Source of the DNA: JALOBO01 sp023228225
GTDB taxonomy: Bacteria; Bacillota; Clostridia; Christensenellales; UBA1242
Length of the DNA: 25,875 bases
Assembly: GCA_041663585.1 (NCBI GenBank)
Contig: JBAYMN010000016.1
Coordinates: 1-25,875 of the forward strand
Direction of reading: 5' to 3'
Shown: one piece after another, positions 8,125 to 14,581 of the stretch
How positions within the stretch are numbered: position 1 is the first letter of the stretch
How the letters are laid out: each line of letters starts with the position of its first letter
The notes under the pieces: generated by a model
What the model saw: only the letters and a program-made list of their open reading frames with translations
What the model was told of the DNA's origin: nothing
Databases searched by the model: none
Made by a program: the position numbers and the translations under genes

Positions 8125-9885
8125 ATGGCATACCTAGCATTATATCGTAAATATAGACCATTATTATTTAAAGATGTAATTGGACAAGACCACATTACTC
8201 AAACTTTACAGCATCAAATTGCACGCGGGCAAATTAGTCACGCATATTTATTTTCGGGCAGTCGCGGGACGGGTAAAACCTCTGTTGCAAAAATATTTGC
8301 ACGCGCTGTTAATTGTTTAGATAAAGAGCATGCGCCTTGTGGCAAATGTGAAGTGTGTAAAGCGCTTGAAGATCCTTCAAACCTTGATATTTTGGAAATA
8401 GATGCGGCAAGCAATAATAAGGTAGATGAAATAAGAGAACTTAGAGAGAAAGTAAAATATTCGCCGTTAAGCGGTAAATATAAGGTGTATATTATTGACG
8501 AAGTTCATATGTTAACAGACAGTGCTTTTAATGCATTGCTTAAAACGCTGGAAGAACCACCAGCACACGCGCTGTTTATTTTGGCAACCACCGAAGTGCA
8601 AAAGTTACCACCTACAATACTATCTCGCTGTATGCGTTTTGATTTTAAATTAATTTCCGAAAAACAACTAAGCGAATTATTAATTAGTATTTTAACCGAT
8701 ATTAATGTTGAATATGAACTCGAAGCAGTTAAACTAATTGCAAGTTCCGGTCAAGGCAGTGTGCGAGATATGCTATCTATTGCGGATATGTGTGTGGCAT
8801 ATTCTACTTCTAAAATAACATACAATGATGTGCTTAATATTTTAGGTGCAGTTAATAAAGGAGTGCTTGTTTCTCTTGTAAATTCAATTCTCACATATAA
8901 TGCGTCTGATATATTTACCAAAATTAATACAATTGCTGTATCCGGTAAAGATATGGGAGTATTATGTCGTGACTTATCATCATATTTTAGAGACCTTATG
9001 ATTATTAAAGTATGTGAAAATCCTAATTTAGTATTATCCATACCAACTGAATTATTTAATTCTATGAGTAAAAGCGCCGAAAACACAGATTTTAACGGGC
9101 TTAATACTTGTATGCAAATTTTTTCGGCGACAGAGCAAGATTTAAAGTATAGTTTAAATCCACGTGTAATGCTTGAATCCGCTTGTTTAAAAGCATTATC
9201 AAGCATAAATGGAACTGATATCAAAAAAAAAATAACTGAACCAAAAATAAAACCTCTTGCAAAAACGACAAAAGCAATTAAAAGTGATGGTAGTATCAGT
9301 TTAAATGTAGATTTGAATAAAAAAGAAGATATAAGTTTAAAAGCGAAAAGGGCTACTGATGCTGAAAATAAAGATGAGCCGAGCAATAAAGTTAGTCAAT
9401 CTATTAATGCGGAAAACAAATTAACACATGTGGAAAATACAATTAATACCGTAAGTTTTTTAAATAATTTATCTAAACAAGAAAAAGTCGCATTTGAATT
9501 TGAAAGAGATGATATTATTGCATCAGAAAAGATAATATTAACTGAAAACGAAAAAGAAGTACCTACTATTACACCACGGAAAATTTGGGGAAAAGTGCTT
9601 ATAAGTTTAAAAAAACAAAGTATGATTGCACTACATATGGCGTGTGGCGACATTACAAATGTAGAAATATCTGCACAAGATTTTATAATTTATGTTTATG
9701 ATGATTATGTTTGGGCAGTGCTTTCTAAACAAAATAATATTAACAGTTTAAGCGAAGTATTTAAAGAACTAGGATTTGATTACAATATTAAAATAGTAAA
9801 AAAAGATAAGCAAGAAGATAACGCAAAACAAATTTTAGAAAGGCTAACACAAAAGATTGGCAATATATTAAAAGTGGAGGATTAA
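8125..9885 (+). CDS. dnaX: DNA polymerase III subunit gamma/tau
   Basis: A 586-residue clamp-loader ATPase subunit of the replisome. The AAA+ domain has Walker A GSRGTGKTS (~45-53), the four-Cys zinc module (C64, C72, C75, C78), Walker B IIDEVHML (~123-130), sensor 1 ATTE (~154-157) and the SRC arginine finger (~167-169). Clamp-loader domain III follows to ~365. The Lys/Glu-rich linker (~375-500) is poorly conserved, and the C-terminal ~90 residues correspond to the tau tail. The linker contains runs of A (8-9 bases near 9225) where slippage to gamma is conceivable but not shown. Ribosome site GGGGAGA is 4-10 bases upstream of the ATG. It leads a tight operon with ybaB and recR. Confidence 0.95.
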   Translation: MAYLALYRKYRPLLFKDVIGQDHITQTLQHQIARGQISHAYLFSGSRGTGKTSVAKIFARAVNCLDKEHAPCGKCEVCKALEDPSNLDILEIDAASNNKVDEIRELREKVKYSPLSGKYKVYIIDEVHMLTDSAFNALLKTLEEPPAHALFILATTEVQKLPPTILSRCMRFDFKLISEKQLSELLISILTDINVEYELEAVKLIASSGQGSVRDMLSIADMCVAYSTSKITYNDVLNILGAVNKGVLVSLVNSILTYNASDIFTKINTIAVSGKDMGVLCRDLSSYFRDLMIIKVCENPNLVLSIPTELFNSMSKSAENTDFNGLNTCMQIFSATEQDLKYSLNPRVMLESACLKALSSINGTDIKKKITEPKIKPLAKTTKAIKSDGSISLNVDLNKKEDISLKAKRATDAENKDEPSNKVSQSINAENKLTHVENTINTVSFLNNLSKQEKVAFEFERDDIIASEKIILTENEKEVPTITPRKIWGKVLISLKKQSMIALHMACGDITNVEISAQDFIIYVYDDYVWAVLSKQNNINSLSEVFKELGFDYNIKIVKKDKQEDNAKQILERLTQKIGNILKVED

Positions 9886-9886
9886 A

Positions 9887-10219
9887 ATGAATAAACCTTT
9901 TATGGGCGGAATGCCCAATATGCAACAAATGTTGAAACAGGCTCAGCAGTTACAAAATGATATTGCAGTCGCTGAGGAAAATTTAAAAAATGCTATCGTT
10001 ACTGCTTCTGCTGGTGGTGGTATGGTTAATGTAAAAATGTCCGGCACGAAAAAACTAATAGAAATTAAATTAAATAAGCAAGCAGTAGATCCGAGTGATG
10101 TAAATATGCTTGAAGACCTTATAACTGCGGCTATGACCGAGGCATACAACAAAGCCGAAGAATTACATCAAAAAACAATGGGACCGCTTACAGGTGGTAA
10201 ATTGGGGCCAGGAATTTAA
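9887..10219 (+). CDS. ybaB: YbaB/EbfC family nucleoid-associated protein
   Basis: A 110-residue small DNA-binding protein. The opening P-N-M-Q-Q-M-L-K-Q-A-Q-Q-L-Q and the M-V-N-V-K-M-S-G core strand, followed by P-x-D-V-N-M-L-E-D-L-I, are signatures of the family, which forms tweezer-like dimers. It sits one base after dnaX, with its ribosome site GTGGAGG inside the dnaX end, and its stop overlaps the recR start (TAATG). The dnaX-ybaB-recR order is the standard bacterial arrangement. Confidence 0.93.
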   Translation: MNKPFMGGMPNMQQMLKQAQQLQNDIAVAEENLKNAIVTASAGGGMVNVKMSGTKKLIEIKLNKQAVDPSDVNMLEDLITAAMTEAYNKAEELHQKTMGPLTGGKLGPGI

Positions 10220-10812
10220 TGAAGAATTATGTAGAACCTATTGCAAAACTTATAAACCACTTTTCTAAATTGCCGGGCGTAGGACAGAAAACCGCTCAGC
10301 GCTATGCGTATAGCGTTATAAGAATGAATGAAGAAGAAATAAAAGGTTTTGCTAATTCAATTTTAGAAGTTAAACAAAAAATTAAATATTGTTCCGTATG
10401 TGGTAATTTTACCGATGTAGACCCTTGCGGTATTTGTACCAGCCGAATATCTGATACAATTTGTGTAGTGCAAGAGCCCAAAGATGTACTTGCTATGGAA
10501 AAAGTACGCGATTATTCAGGGCTTTATCATGTACTACACGGCACAATAAGTCCAATGGAAAATAGAGGACCGAACGATATTAGAATTAAAGAATTATTAA
10601 GCAGAGTATCTAGTGGAAAAATTAAAGAAGTCATTATTGCAACCAATCCAGATGTCGAAGGAGAGGCAACAGCGCTTTACATTGCACGAATACTAAAACC
10701 ACTCGGAATTAAAGTAACGCGTATAGCACAAGGAATTTCTATGGGCAGTGATTTAGAATATGCCGATGAAGTAACTTTGAATAGAGCATTTGAGGACCGC
10801 AAGGTACTTTAA
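10219..10812 (+). CDS. recR: Recombination mediator protein RecR
   Basis: A 197-residue protein of RecF/RecO-dependent gap repair and recombination. The N-terminal helix-hairpin-helix has KLPGVGQKTAQRYA (~17-30). The C4 zinc finger uses C58, C61, C70 and C73. A Toprim domain (~80-175) includes VVQEPKDVLAMEK and ATNPDVEGEATALY with its acidic residues. The C-terminus ISMGSDLEYADEVTL is typical. Length matches the family. Translation is coupled to ybaB by the TAATG overlap. Confidence 0.96.
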   Translation: MKNYVEPIAKLINHFSKLPGVGQKTAQRYAYSVIRMNEEEIKGFANSILEVKQKIKYCSVCGNFTDVDPCGICTSRISDTICVVQEPKDVLAMEKVRDYSGLYHVLHGTISPMENRGPNDIRIKELLSRVSSGKIKEVIIATNPDVEGEATALYIARILKPLGIKVTRIAQGISMGSDLEYADEVTLNRAFEDRKVL

Positions 10813-10832
10813 TTTATTATTTTACCAAAATT

Positions 10833-10860
10833 ATGTACCAATGAAATTTGTACATTGTTT
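10833..10860 (+). terminator. Weak candidate terminator after recR
   Basis: A 6-bp stem, ATGTAC at 10833-10838 with GTACAT at 10850-10855, has an 11-base loop and is followed by TGTTTT. The stem is short, so termination would be partial at best. Confidence 0.3.
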
Positions 10861-10939
10861 TAAACTAGCGGTTTTTTAACATTAAAATCACTCCTATCAT
10901 AAATATATACATATAATTTTTATTGAGGAGTGTTAATAA

Positions 10940-11503
10940 GTGCAAGACAGTAATTATAATGATGAAGTAGATTTAAGTTCAGGCGGAAACATTGAAAAAC
11001 TTGCACAGGCATATAAAAACGACTTAAATAATAAAACTGTGTCAACGCAAGAAAATTCTAATGTATGTGTTACCGAAAACTTACGTTTAACTCAAAAAGT
11101 AATAATTGATAATATTTTAATTAATTTACATAAGCAGTCAAAAATTTATGAATTTTTAAAAAAATGCTCGCCATCGATTACGCAAGATATTGTATTAAAT
11201 GCATTAATTGAAAAAACCGGTAATAATATTAAAAGCAGTAGTATAGTCTGCTGTGAAATCACCGGAACCGTAATAGAAGAAAAGCAAAGTGAAACAATAA
11301 ACCTTCCTAATTATTGTGAGGCTATAAAGATTGCACAAAATACCGAAGCAATTTTAATTGAACATTTATTTAACCTTTACACCAAAACCGATAATAAAAT
11401 TGCAAAGGCACAATTATCTTCCGTATTAAAAGAAAGATTAGAAAGCATACGACTGTTAACAATGTTGTATGGAAATTGCAAACACAGAAATTATAATAGT
11501 TGA
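10940..11503 (+). CDS. Hypothetical protein, 187 aa
   Basis: I do not recognise this protein. It starts with GTG at 10940, 9 bases after a good GAGGAG site. The first ~45 residues are polar and probably disordered, and the rest is predicted mostly helical. The C-terminal stretch (~128-180) is a pair of amphipathic helices (I-A-Q-N-T-E-A-I-L-I-E-H-L-F-N-L and L-S-S-V-L-K-E-R-L-E-S-I-R), which looks like the second half of a four-helix bundle such as ferritin-like proteins, but no metal-binding ExxH pair is complete. Six Cys are scattered, including an adjacent pair. In bacilli the gene after recR is often yaaL or bofA; this is neither by sequence. A TATAAT lies at 10912-10917 without a good -35, so another sigma factor may read it. 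Confidence 0.65.
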   Translation: MQDSNYNDEVDLSSGGNIEKLAQAYKNDLNNKTVSTQENSNVCVTENLRLTQKVIIDNILINLHKQSKIYEFLKKCSPSITQDIVLNALIEKTGNNIKSSSIVCCEITGTVIEEKQSETINLPNYCEAIKIAQNTEAILIEHLFNLYTKTDNKIAKAQLSSVLKERLESIRLLTMLYGNCKHRNYNS

Positions 11504-11546
11504 TTATTTTATATGAAAATATAATAAAAAATTCAAAAAAACAACA

Positions 11547-11600
11547 AAATAATATAAAAAATGCAATTTTTTAATAAAATTTGCATTTTTTATATTATTT
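11547..11600. terminator. Bidirectional terminator, 20-bp perfect inverted repeat
   Basis: Arms at 11547-11566 and 11581-11600 are exact reverse complements, with a 14-base loop. AT-rich ends give U-runs in both directions, which suits the two convergent genes on either side. Confidence 0.8.
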
Positions 11601-11605
11601 ATATT

Positions 11606-11947
11606 TTATATTATACTGACCAACACTTTATTTAAATTAATTTCTCTTGCCCGTTTATAACTACAAAATATGTCAATAAACCACCAAAGCCCAAAGGTAG
11701 TAATTCCTAGAATTAACTTTGCAAATGCAAGTCCTACGTCGCCCATTACAAATCTATCTAATGCTAATCCACCAAAGAATATGGACAACAATGCAATATT
11801 TGCTGGTTTATGAAATTTAATTTTCATTATACTTTCATATGTGTTATCAGATGCATCTTTTAAAGAATTTTTGACCAAATATAATTTGTCAGATGGAAGA
11901 TATTTACTCAAATAATTTATTATATCTCTATTTTTTTGTTCTATCAT
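11606..11947 (-). CDS. TM2-domain membrane protein
   Basis: A 113-residue protein. Residues ~46-98 form a TM2 domain: two membrane helices joined by a short loop with the signature F-F-G-G-L-A-L-D-R-F-V-M-G-D-x-G-L-A-F-A-K-L, then G-L-W-W-F-I-D-I-F. The first 45 residues are a charged helical cytoplasmic part. TM2 proteins are widespread and their bacterial function is unknown. AAGGAG is well placed before ATG 11947. Its promoter carries an operator that matches one in front of the divergent XRE repressor, so it is probably repressed by that protein. Confidence 0.85.
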   Translation of the reverse strand: MIEQKNRDIINYLSKYLPSDKLYLVKNSLKDASDNTYESIMKIKFHKPANIALLSIFFGGLALDRFVMGDVGLAFAKLILGITTFGLWWFIDIFCSYKRAREINLNKVLVSII

Positions 11948-11975
11948 AACATCTACTCCTTATAAATTATATTAC

Positions 11976-12005
11976 ATTATATATCTTACAATAGTAAGAA
12001 GTCAA
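11976..12005 (-). promoter_or_regulatory. Strong promoter of the TM2 gene
   Basis: On the minus strand TTGACT (12005-12000) and TATAAT (11981-11976) are 18 bases apart. The 16-bp operator at 11984-11999 fills the spacer, so a bound repressor would block RNA polymerase. Confidence 0.75.
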
Positions 12006-12028
12006 GTATTTTTCTTACACTTGTAAGA
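11984..12028. promoter_or_regulatory. Twin palindromic operators for the XRE repressor
   Basis: Two 16-bp palindromes share the same arms: TCTTAC-AATA-GTAAGA at 11984-11999 and TCTTAC-ACTT-GTAAGA at 12013-12028. Their centres are 29 bases apart, about three helical turns less two bases. The first lies in the TM2 promoter spacer, and the second ends 10 bases before the XRE start codon. Confidence 0.75.
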
Positions 12029-12038
12029 TAATAAAAAT

Positions 12039-12245
12039 ATGAAAACAAGTTTTGGAAAACGGTTAAAAGAATTAAGATTAGAAAAAAACATTGGGCAAAT
12101 AGAACTTGCTAAATGTTTGAATGTAAGCAAAGGCATTATTAGTTTATGGGAAAATGATTTGCGAGAGCCAACTTTAACAAGTCTGATTTCTATTGCCAAT
12201 TATTATTCAGTAAAAATTGATTACTTGGCAGGACTTGAAGATTAG
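12039..12245 (+). CDS. Small XRE-family transcriptional repressor
   Basis: A 68-residue single-domain Cro/CI-type regulator. Its helix-turn-helix spans ~19-40 (QIELAKCLNVSKGIISLWEN), followed by R-E-P-T-L-T-S-L-I-S-I-A-N-Y-Y and the terminal D-Y-L-A-G-L-E-D, all usual for the family. There is no ligand domain. No ribosome site is visible before the ATG. GATAAT at 12027-12032 ends 6 bases before it, so the message may be leaderless; no good -35 goes with it. It is divergent from the TM2 gene and probably represses both through the twin operators. No toxin-like partner is adjacent. Confidence 0.85.
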   Translation: MKTSFGKRLKELRLEKNIGQIELAKCLNVSKGIISLWENDLREPTLTSLISIANYYSVKIDYLAGLED

Positions 12246-12270
12246 ATATTTTTTTAACGTTAATTACAAA

Positions 12271-12969
12271 TTACATTAATTCAAGAGTTTGTTCGGCTTT
12301 TGGAATAATGCCAGATTTTGCACAGACTTCCAAAAATATTTTAACAATTGAAGGGTCAAATTGTGTTCCGGAGCATCTTTTTATTTCCTGAATTGCTTCT
12401 ATTTTGGAAACAGCAGGCTTATATATTCTACCGCTTACTAGCACATCGTATGTATCAAGAACTGCAATTATTCTTGAAAATAAAGGTATATCTTTACCTG
12501 TTAATCCATCAGGATAGCCAGTTCCATCAAAGCGTTCATGATGATGTAAAATATCATTGGCAATATACTTATACTCTTCCACAGAATTAACAATATCAAA
12601 TGAATGTTTAGAATGTAATTTTATTTCTTTCCATTCTTCAACATTTAATTTATCAGGTTTATTTAAAATTGATGAACTTATGTTAATTTTACCTATATCA
12701 TGAAATTTTGCAATTAAAGATAAAGTTTTAATTTCTGAGGTTGCTAAATTTAATATTACCCCCAATCTTTTTGCTAGGCTGGTCATATGTTTTGAATGAA
12801 CATCAGTTTCATAACTTTTTTTTGCCAATATTTTTTCAATAGAATAAATGAACAATTTACTTAATTGCCTTTCGTTTTTGTAAATTTTTTTTGCACGCGA
12901 ATTGTATTCTGTGATTATTTCAAAATAATTTTCGCTACATGCAATAATTTTTTTAAGGTCTTCGTGCAT
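12271..12969 (-). CDS. HD-GYP domain protein, probable cyclic-di-GMP phosphodiesterase
   Basis: A 232-residue protein with a complete HD-GYP domain from ~45 to 220. It has His 58 (D-V-H-S-K-H), the HD pair in FHDIGKI (~89-95), a later His in L-H-S-K-H (~118-122), H-H-H-E-R (~142-146) and DGTGYPDGLTG (~148-158). The C-terminus has the GTQFDPSIVKIF motif. HD-GYP proteins hydrolyse cyclic-di-GMP or related dinucleotides through a metal centre. The ~45-residue N-terminus carries no recognisable sensor, so this is a nearly stand-alone catalytic protein. GGAGA precedes ATG 12969. It is convergent with the XRE gene with only 25 bases between them. Confidence 0.88.
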   Translation of the reverse strand: MHEDLKKIIACSENYFEIITEYNSRAKKIYKNERQLSKLFIYSIEKILAKKSYETDVHSKHMTSLAKRLGVILNLATSEIKTLSLIAKFHDIGKINISSSILNKPDKLNVEEWKEIKLHSKHSFDIVNSVEEYKYIANDILHHHERFDGTGYPDGLTGKDIPLFSRIIAVLDTYDVLVSGRIYKPAVSKIEAIQEIKRCSGTQFDPSIVKIFLEVCAKSGIIPKAEQTLELM

Positions 12970-13005
12970 AGTATCTCCATATCAAGTAATACTTTATTCA
13001 TATAA

Positions 13006-13034
13006 ATTATATCATACGGTAATGCTTAGAACAA
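13006..13034 (-). promoter_or_regulatory. Promoter of the HD-GYP gene
   Basis: On the minus strand TTGTTC (13034-13029) and TATAAT (13011-13006) have a 17-base spacer, about 37 bases before the start codon. Confidence 0.6.
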
Positions 13035-13223
13035 TAGAATAGTCATTAATATTACATTTTTGTACATAATGAACGACTTTTGTACAAAAAATGTACGCAT
13101 AAAATCGAATAATTATTTCAAAAAATTTTTAAATTAAAAAATTAAATTTAAAAGCAAAAGATATTTTAATTGTATTTAATTTTGAAGTCGTTTTAACGTA
13201 AAACGATGTGTATTTGAATAAAT

Positions 13224-14024
13224 TTATAAAGCGTTAGTTATGGTGAATCCCGCTAAAATTCCTAAAACTAAAACCAACATAGATAATTTGCCCTTTTCCA
13301 TTAAGATTGATTGCGGAATAATTTCGCAGAATGTAACATAAAGCATAGCACCTGCGGCAAAAGACACGGCTAGTGCGGTAACATTTCCGCCAATATTACC
13401 AATATACGCACCAAACAGCCCGCCTAAAATAGTAATAGCACCAGCTACTAAAACAAGCATAATTGTTTTTAATCTTGTAAGCCCACCAGCAATAAGCGGA
13501 ACCGACATCGCCATGCCCTCAGGAATATTGTGTAACGCTAATAATATTGCAAGCGTAAGTCCTAAATTTGTATTAATAGAACCTGACGAACCTATTGCCA
13601 TACCTTCTGGAAAATTGTGTAACGCAATAGCAAGCAACATTATAGAGCCTAGTTTAAGTAATTTTGTATTATTTTGTTTATTATTAATAATCTCTTCTTC
13701 ATGATATAAACTTTCTAATGTGCTATGAATTCGCACCTTTGAATCTTTTTTCTGTGTAATTTTATCCAGCCAATAATTTAATGCGCTAATTAATAGTATC
13801 CCAACTAGCACTCCAAAAACCGTAATATAAGTTCCACCTAGCATATAGGATTCGGGTATTAGATCAAAAACAGAAATACTTATCATAATACCACCAGCGA
13901 AAGCCAATATAATGCTGACTGTGCGAATGCTTTTTTTACCTAAAAATATTCCAATTAAACCGCCAATACCAGTTCCAATAATTCCGGCAATTCCGCTGTA
14001 TATAACTAATTTAAGAGTTTCCAT
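13224..14024 (-). CDS. ZIP-family divalent metal transporter
   Basis: A 266-residue polytopic membrane protein of the ZIP (ZupT-like) family that imports zinc or other divalent metals. About eight membrane helices are visible. The two signature motifs are intact: HNFPEG (~136-141) and HNIPEG (~165-170), both in the metal-binding helices. The cytoplasmic loop (~90-122) has only one or two His, shorter than the His-rich loop of eukaryotic members. ATG 14024 is preceded by AAAGGT. It is divergent from the ArsR-permease operon, and an 11-base copy of that operon's operator half lies at 14117-14127, between its promoter and the ArsR gene, so common control is possible. Confidence 0.9.
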   Translation of the reverse strand: METLKLVIYSGIAGIIGTGIGGLIGIFLGKKSIRTVSIILAFAGGIMISISVFDLIPESYMLGGTYITVFGVLVGILLISALNYWLDKITQKKDSKVRIHSTLESLYHEEEIINNKQNNTKLLKLGSIMLLAIALHNFPEGMAIGSSGSINTNLGLTLAILLALHNIPEGMAMSVPLIAGGLTRLKTIMLVLVAGAITILGGLFGAYIGNIGGNVTALAVSFAAGAMLYVTFCEIIPQSILMEKGKLSMLVLVLGILAGFTITNAL

Positions 14025-14058
14025 ATAATATTACCTTTATAAATTGATTATGCTTTAC

Positions 14059-14087
14059 ATATTAACATATCGTCCATTTTATTGCAA
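14059..14087 (-). promoter_or_regulatory. Promoter of the ZIP transporter gene
   Basis: On the minus strand TTGCAA (14087-14082) and TAATAT (14064-14059) are 17 bases apart, with a TG one base before the -10 (extended -10). Confidence 0.6.
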
Positions 14088-14178
14088 CAAATTACTTATT
14101 GCAAAAAGTAAAGAGCATTATCTATATTAGTATATCACCATATTCAAAAATATATTTTTATAAAAGACCGCAATTATT

Positions 14179-14208
14179 TTGACATCTAGTCTAGATTATA
14201 ATTATATA
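14179..14208 (+). promoter_or_regulatory. Candidate promoter of the arsR-like operon with a palindrome in the spacer
   Basis: A consensus TTGACA (14179-14184) is followed after 17-18 bases by TTATAT/TATATA (14202-14208). A 13-base palindrome ATCTAG-T-CTAGAT (14184-14196) sits in the spacer. Confidence 0.5.
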
Positions 14209-14248
14209 TAAAATAAAAGAGTTGCGTAACATTTTTGTAAGTGCTAAC

Positions 14249-14268
14249 ATATAGATAATTATCTATAT
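14249..14268. promoter_or_regulatory. 20-bp perfect palindrome, candidate ArsR operator
   Basis: ATATAGATAATTATCTATAT is fully self-complementary and lies directly before the AAGGAG site and ATG of the ArsR-type gene. The half ATTATCTATAT recurs at 14117-14127, nearer the divergent ZIP gene. Confidence 0.65.
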
Positions 14269-14280
14269 AAGGAGAAGTTT

Positions 14281-14562
14281 ATGGATTGTAAAGAACAGGC
14301 ACATTTATTCAAAGTACTTTCCGATGAAACTAGATTAAAGATAGTTGACTTATTAAAACAAAGGACACTTTGTGCGTGTAAAATTTTAGAAAAATTTAAT
14401 ATCACCCAACCGACACTAAGTTATCATATGAATTTATTAGAGGATAGCGGTTTGGTATTTAAAGAAAAAAATGGTATTTGGAATAATTACACATTAAATA
14501 TGAAAAAACTATCGGAATTGCAAAACTATTTTAGCAAAAATATAAAATGTTGCGATTATTAA
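14281..14562 (+). CDS. ArsR-family metal-responsive repressor
   Basis: A 93-residue winged helix-turn-helix repressor of the ArsR/SmtB family. It has F-K-V-L-S-D-E-T-R-L-K-I-V-D-L-L (~10-25), LCACKILEKF (~30-39) with C31 and C33 in the helix alpha-3 metal site, the recognition helix T-Q-P-T-L-S-Y-H-M-N-L-L, and a wing to ~70. C-terminal C90-C91 could add thiol ligands. The CxC motif is that of As(III)/Sb(III) or soft-metal sensors; the actual metal cannot be told. AAGGAG is 6 bases before the ATG. It leads an operon with a permease (19 bases on) and a thioredoxin-like gene, and a 20-bp palindrome abuts its ribosome site. Confidence 0.9.
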   Translation: MDCKEQAHLFKVLSDETRLKIVDLLKQRTLCACKILEKFNITQPTLSYHMNLLEDSGLVFKEKNGIWNNYTLNMKKLSELQNYFSKNIKCCDY

Positions 14563-14581
14563 AATTAGGTAGAGGTTTAAA

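Noticed and set aside
8751..9386. 211-codon minus-strand frame within dnaX
   Set aside because: dnaX is unmistakable on the plus strand with all clamp-loader motifs; the opposite frame has no start signal or family match.
12039..12245. XRE-TM2 pair as a toxin-antitoxin system
   Set aside because: The genes are divergent rather than overlapping, and the TM2 protein has no known toxin features; a repressor-target pair fits better.
13189..13205. CGTTTT-AACGT-AAAACG hairpin after the ZIP gene as a terminator
   Set aside because: On the minus strand it is followed by ACTTCAAAA, not a U-run, so only a weak structure can be claimed.
14025..14280. A riboswitch upstream of the metal-transport genes
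   Set aside because: No conserved riboswitch core is visible; the palindromes and ArsR gene explain the region as protein operators.
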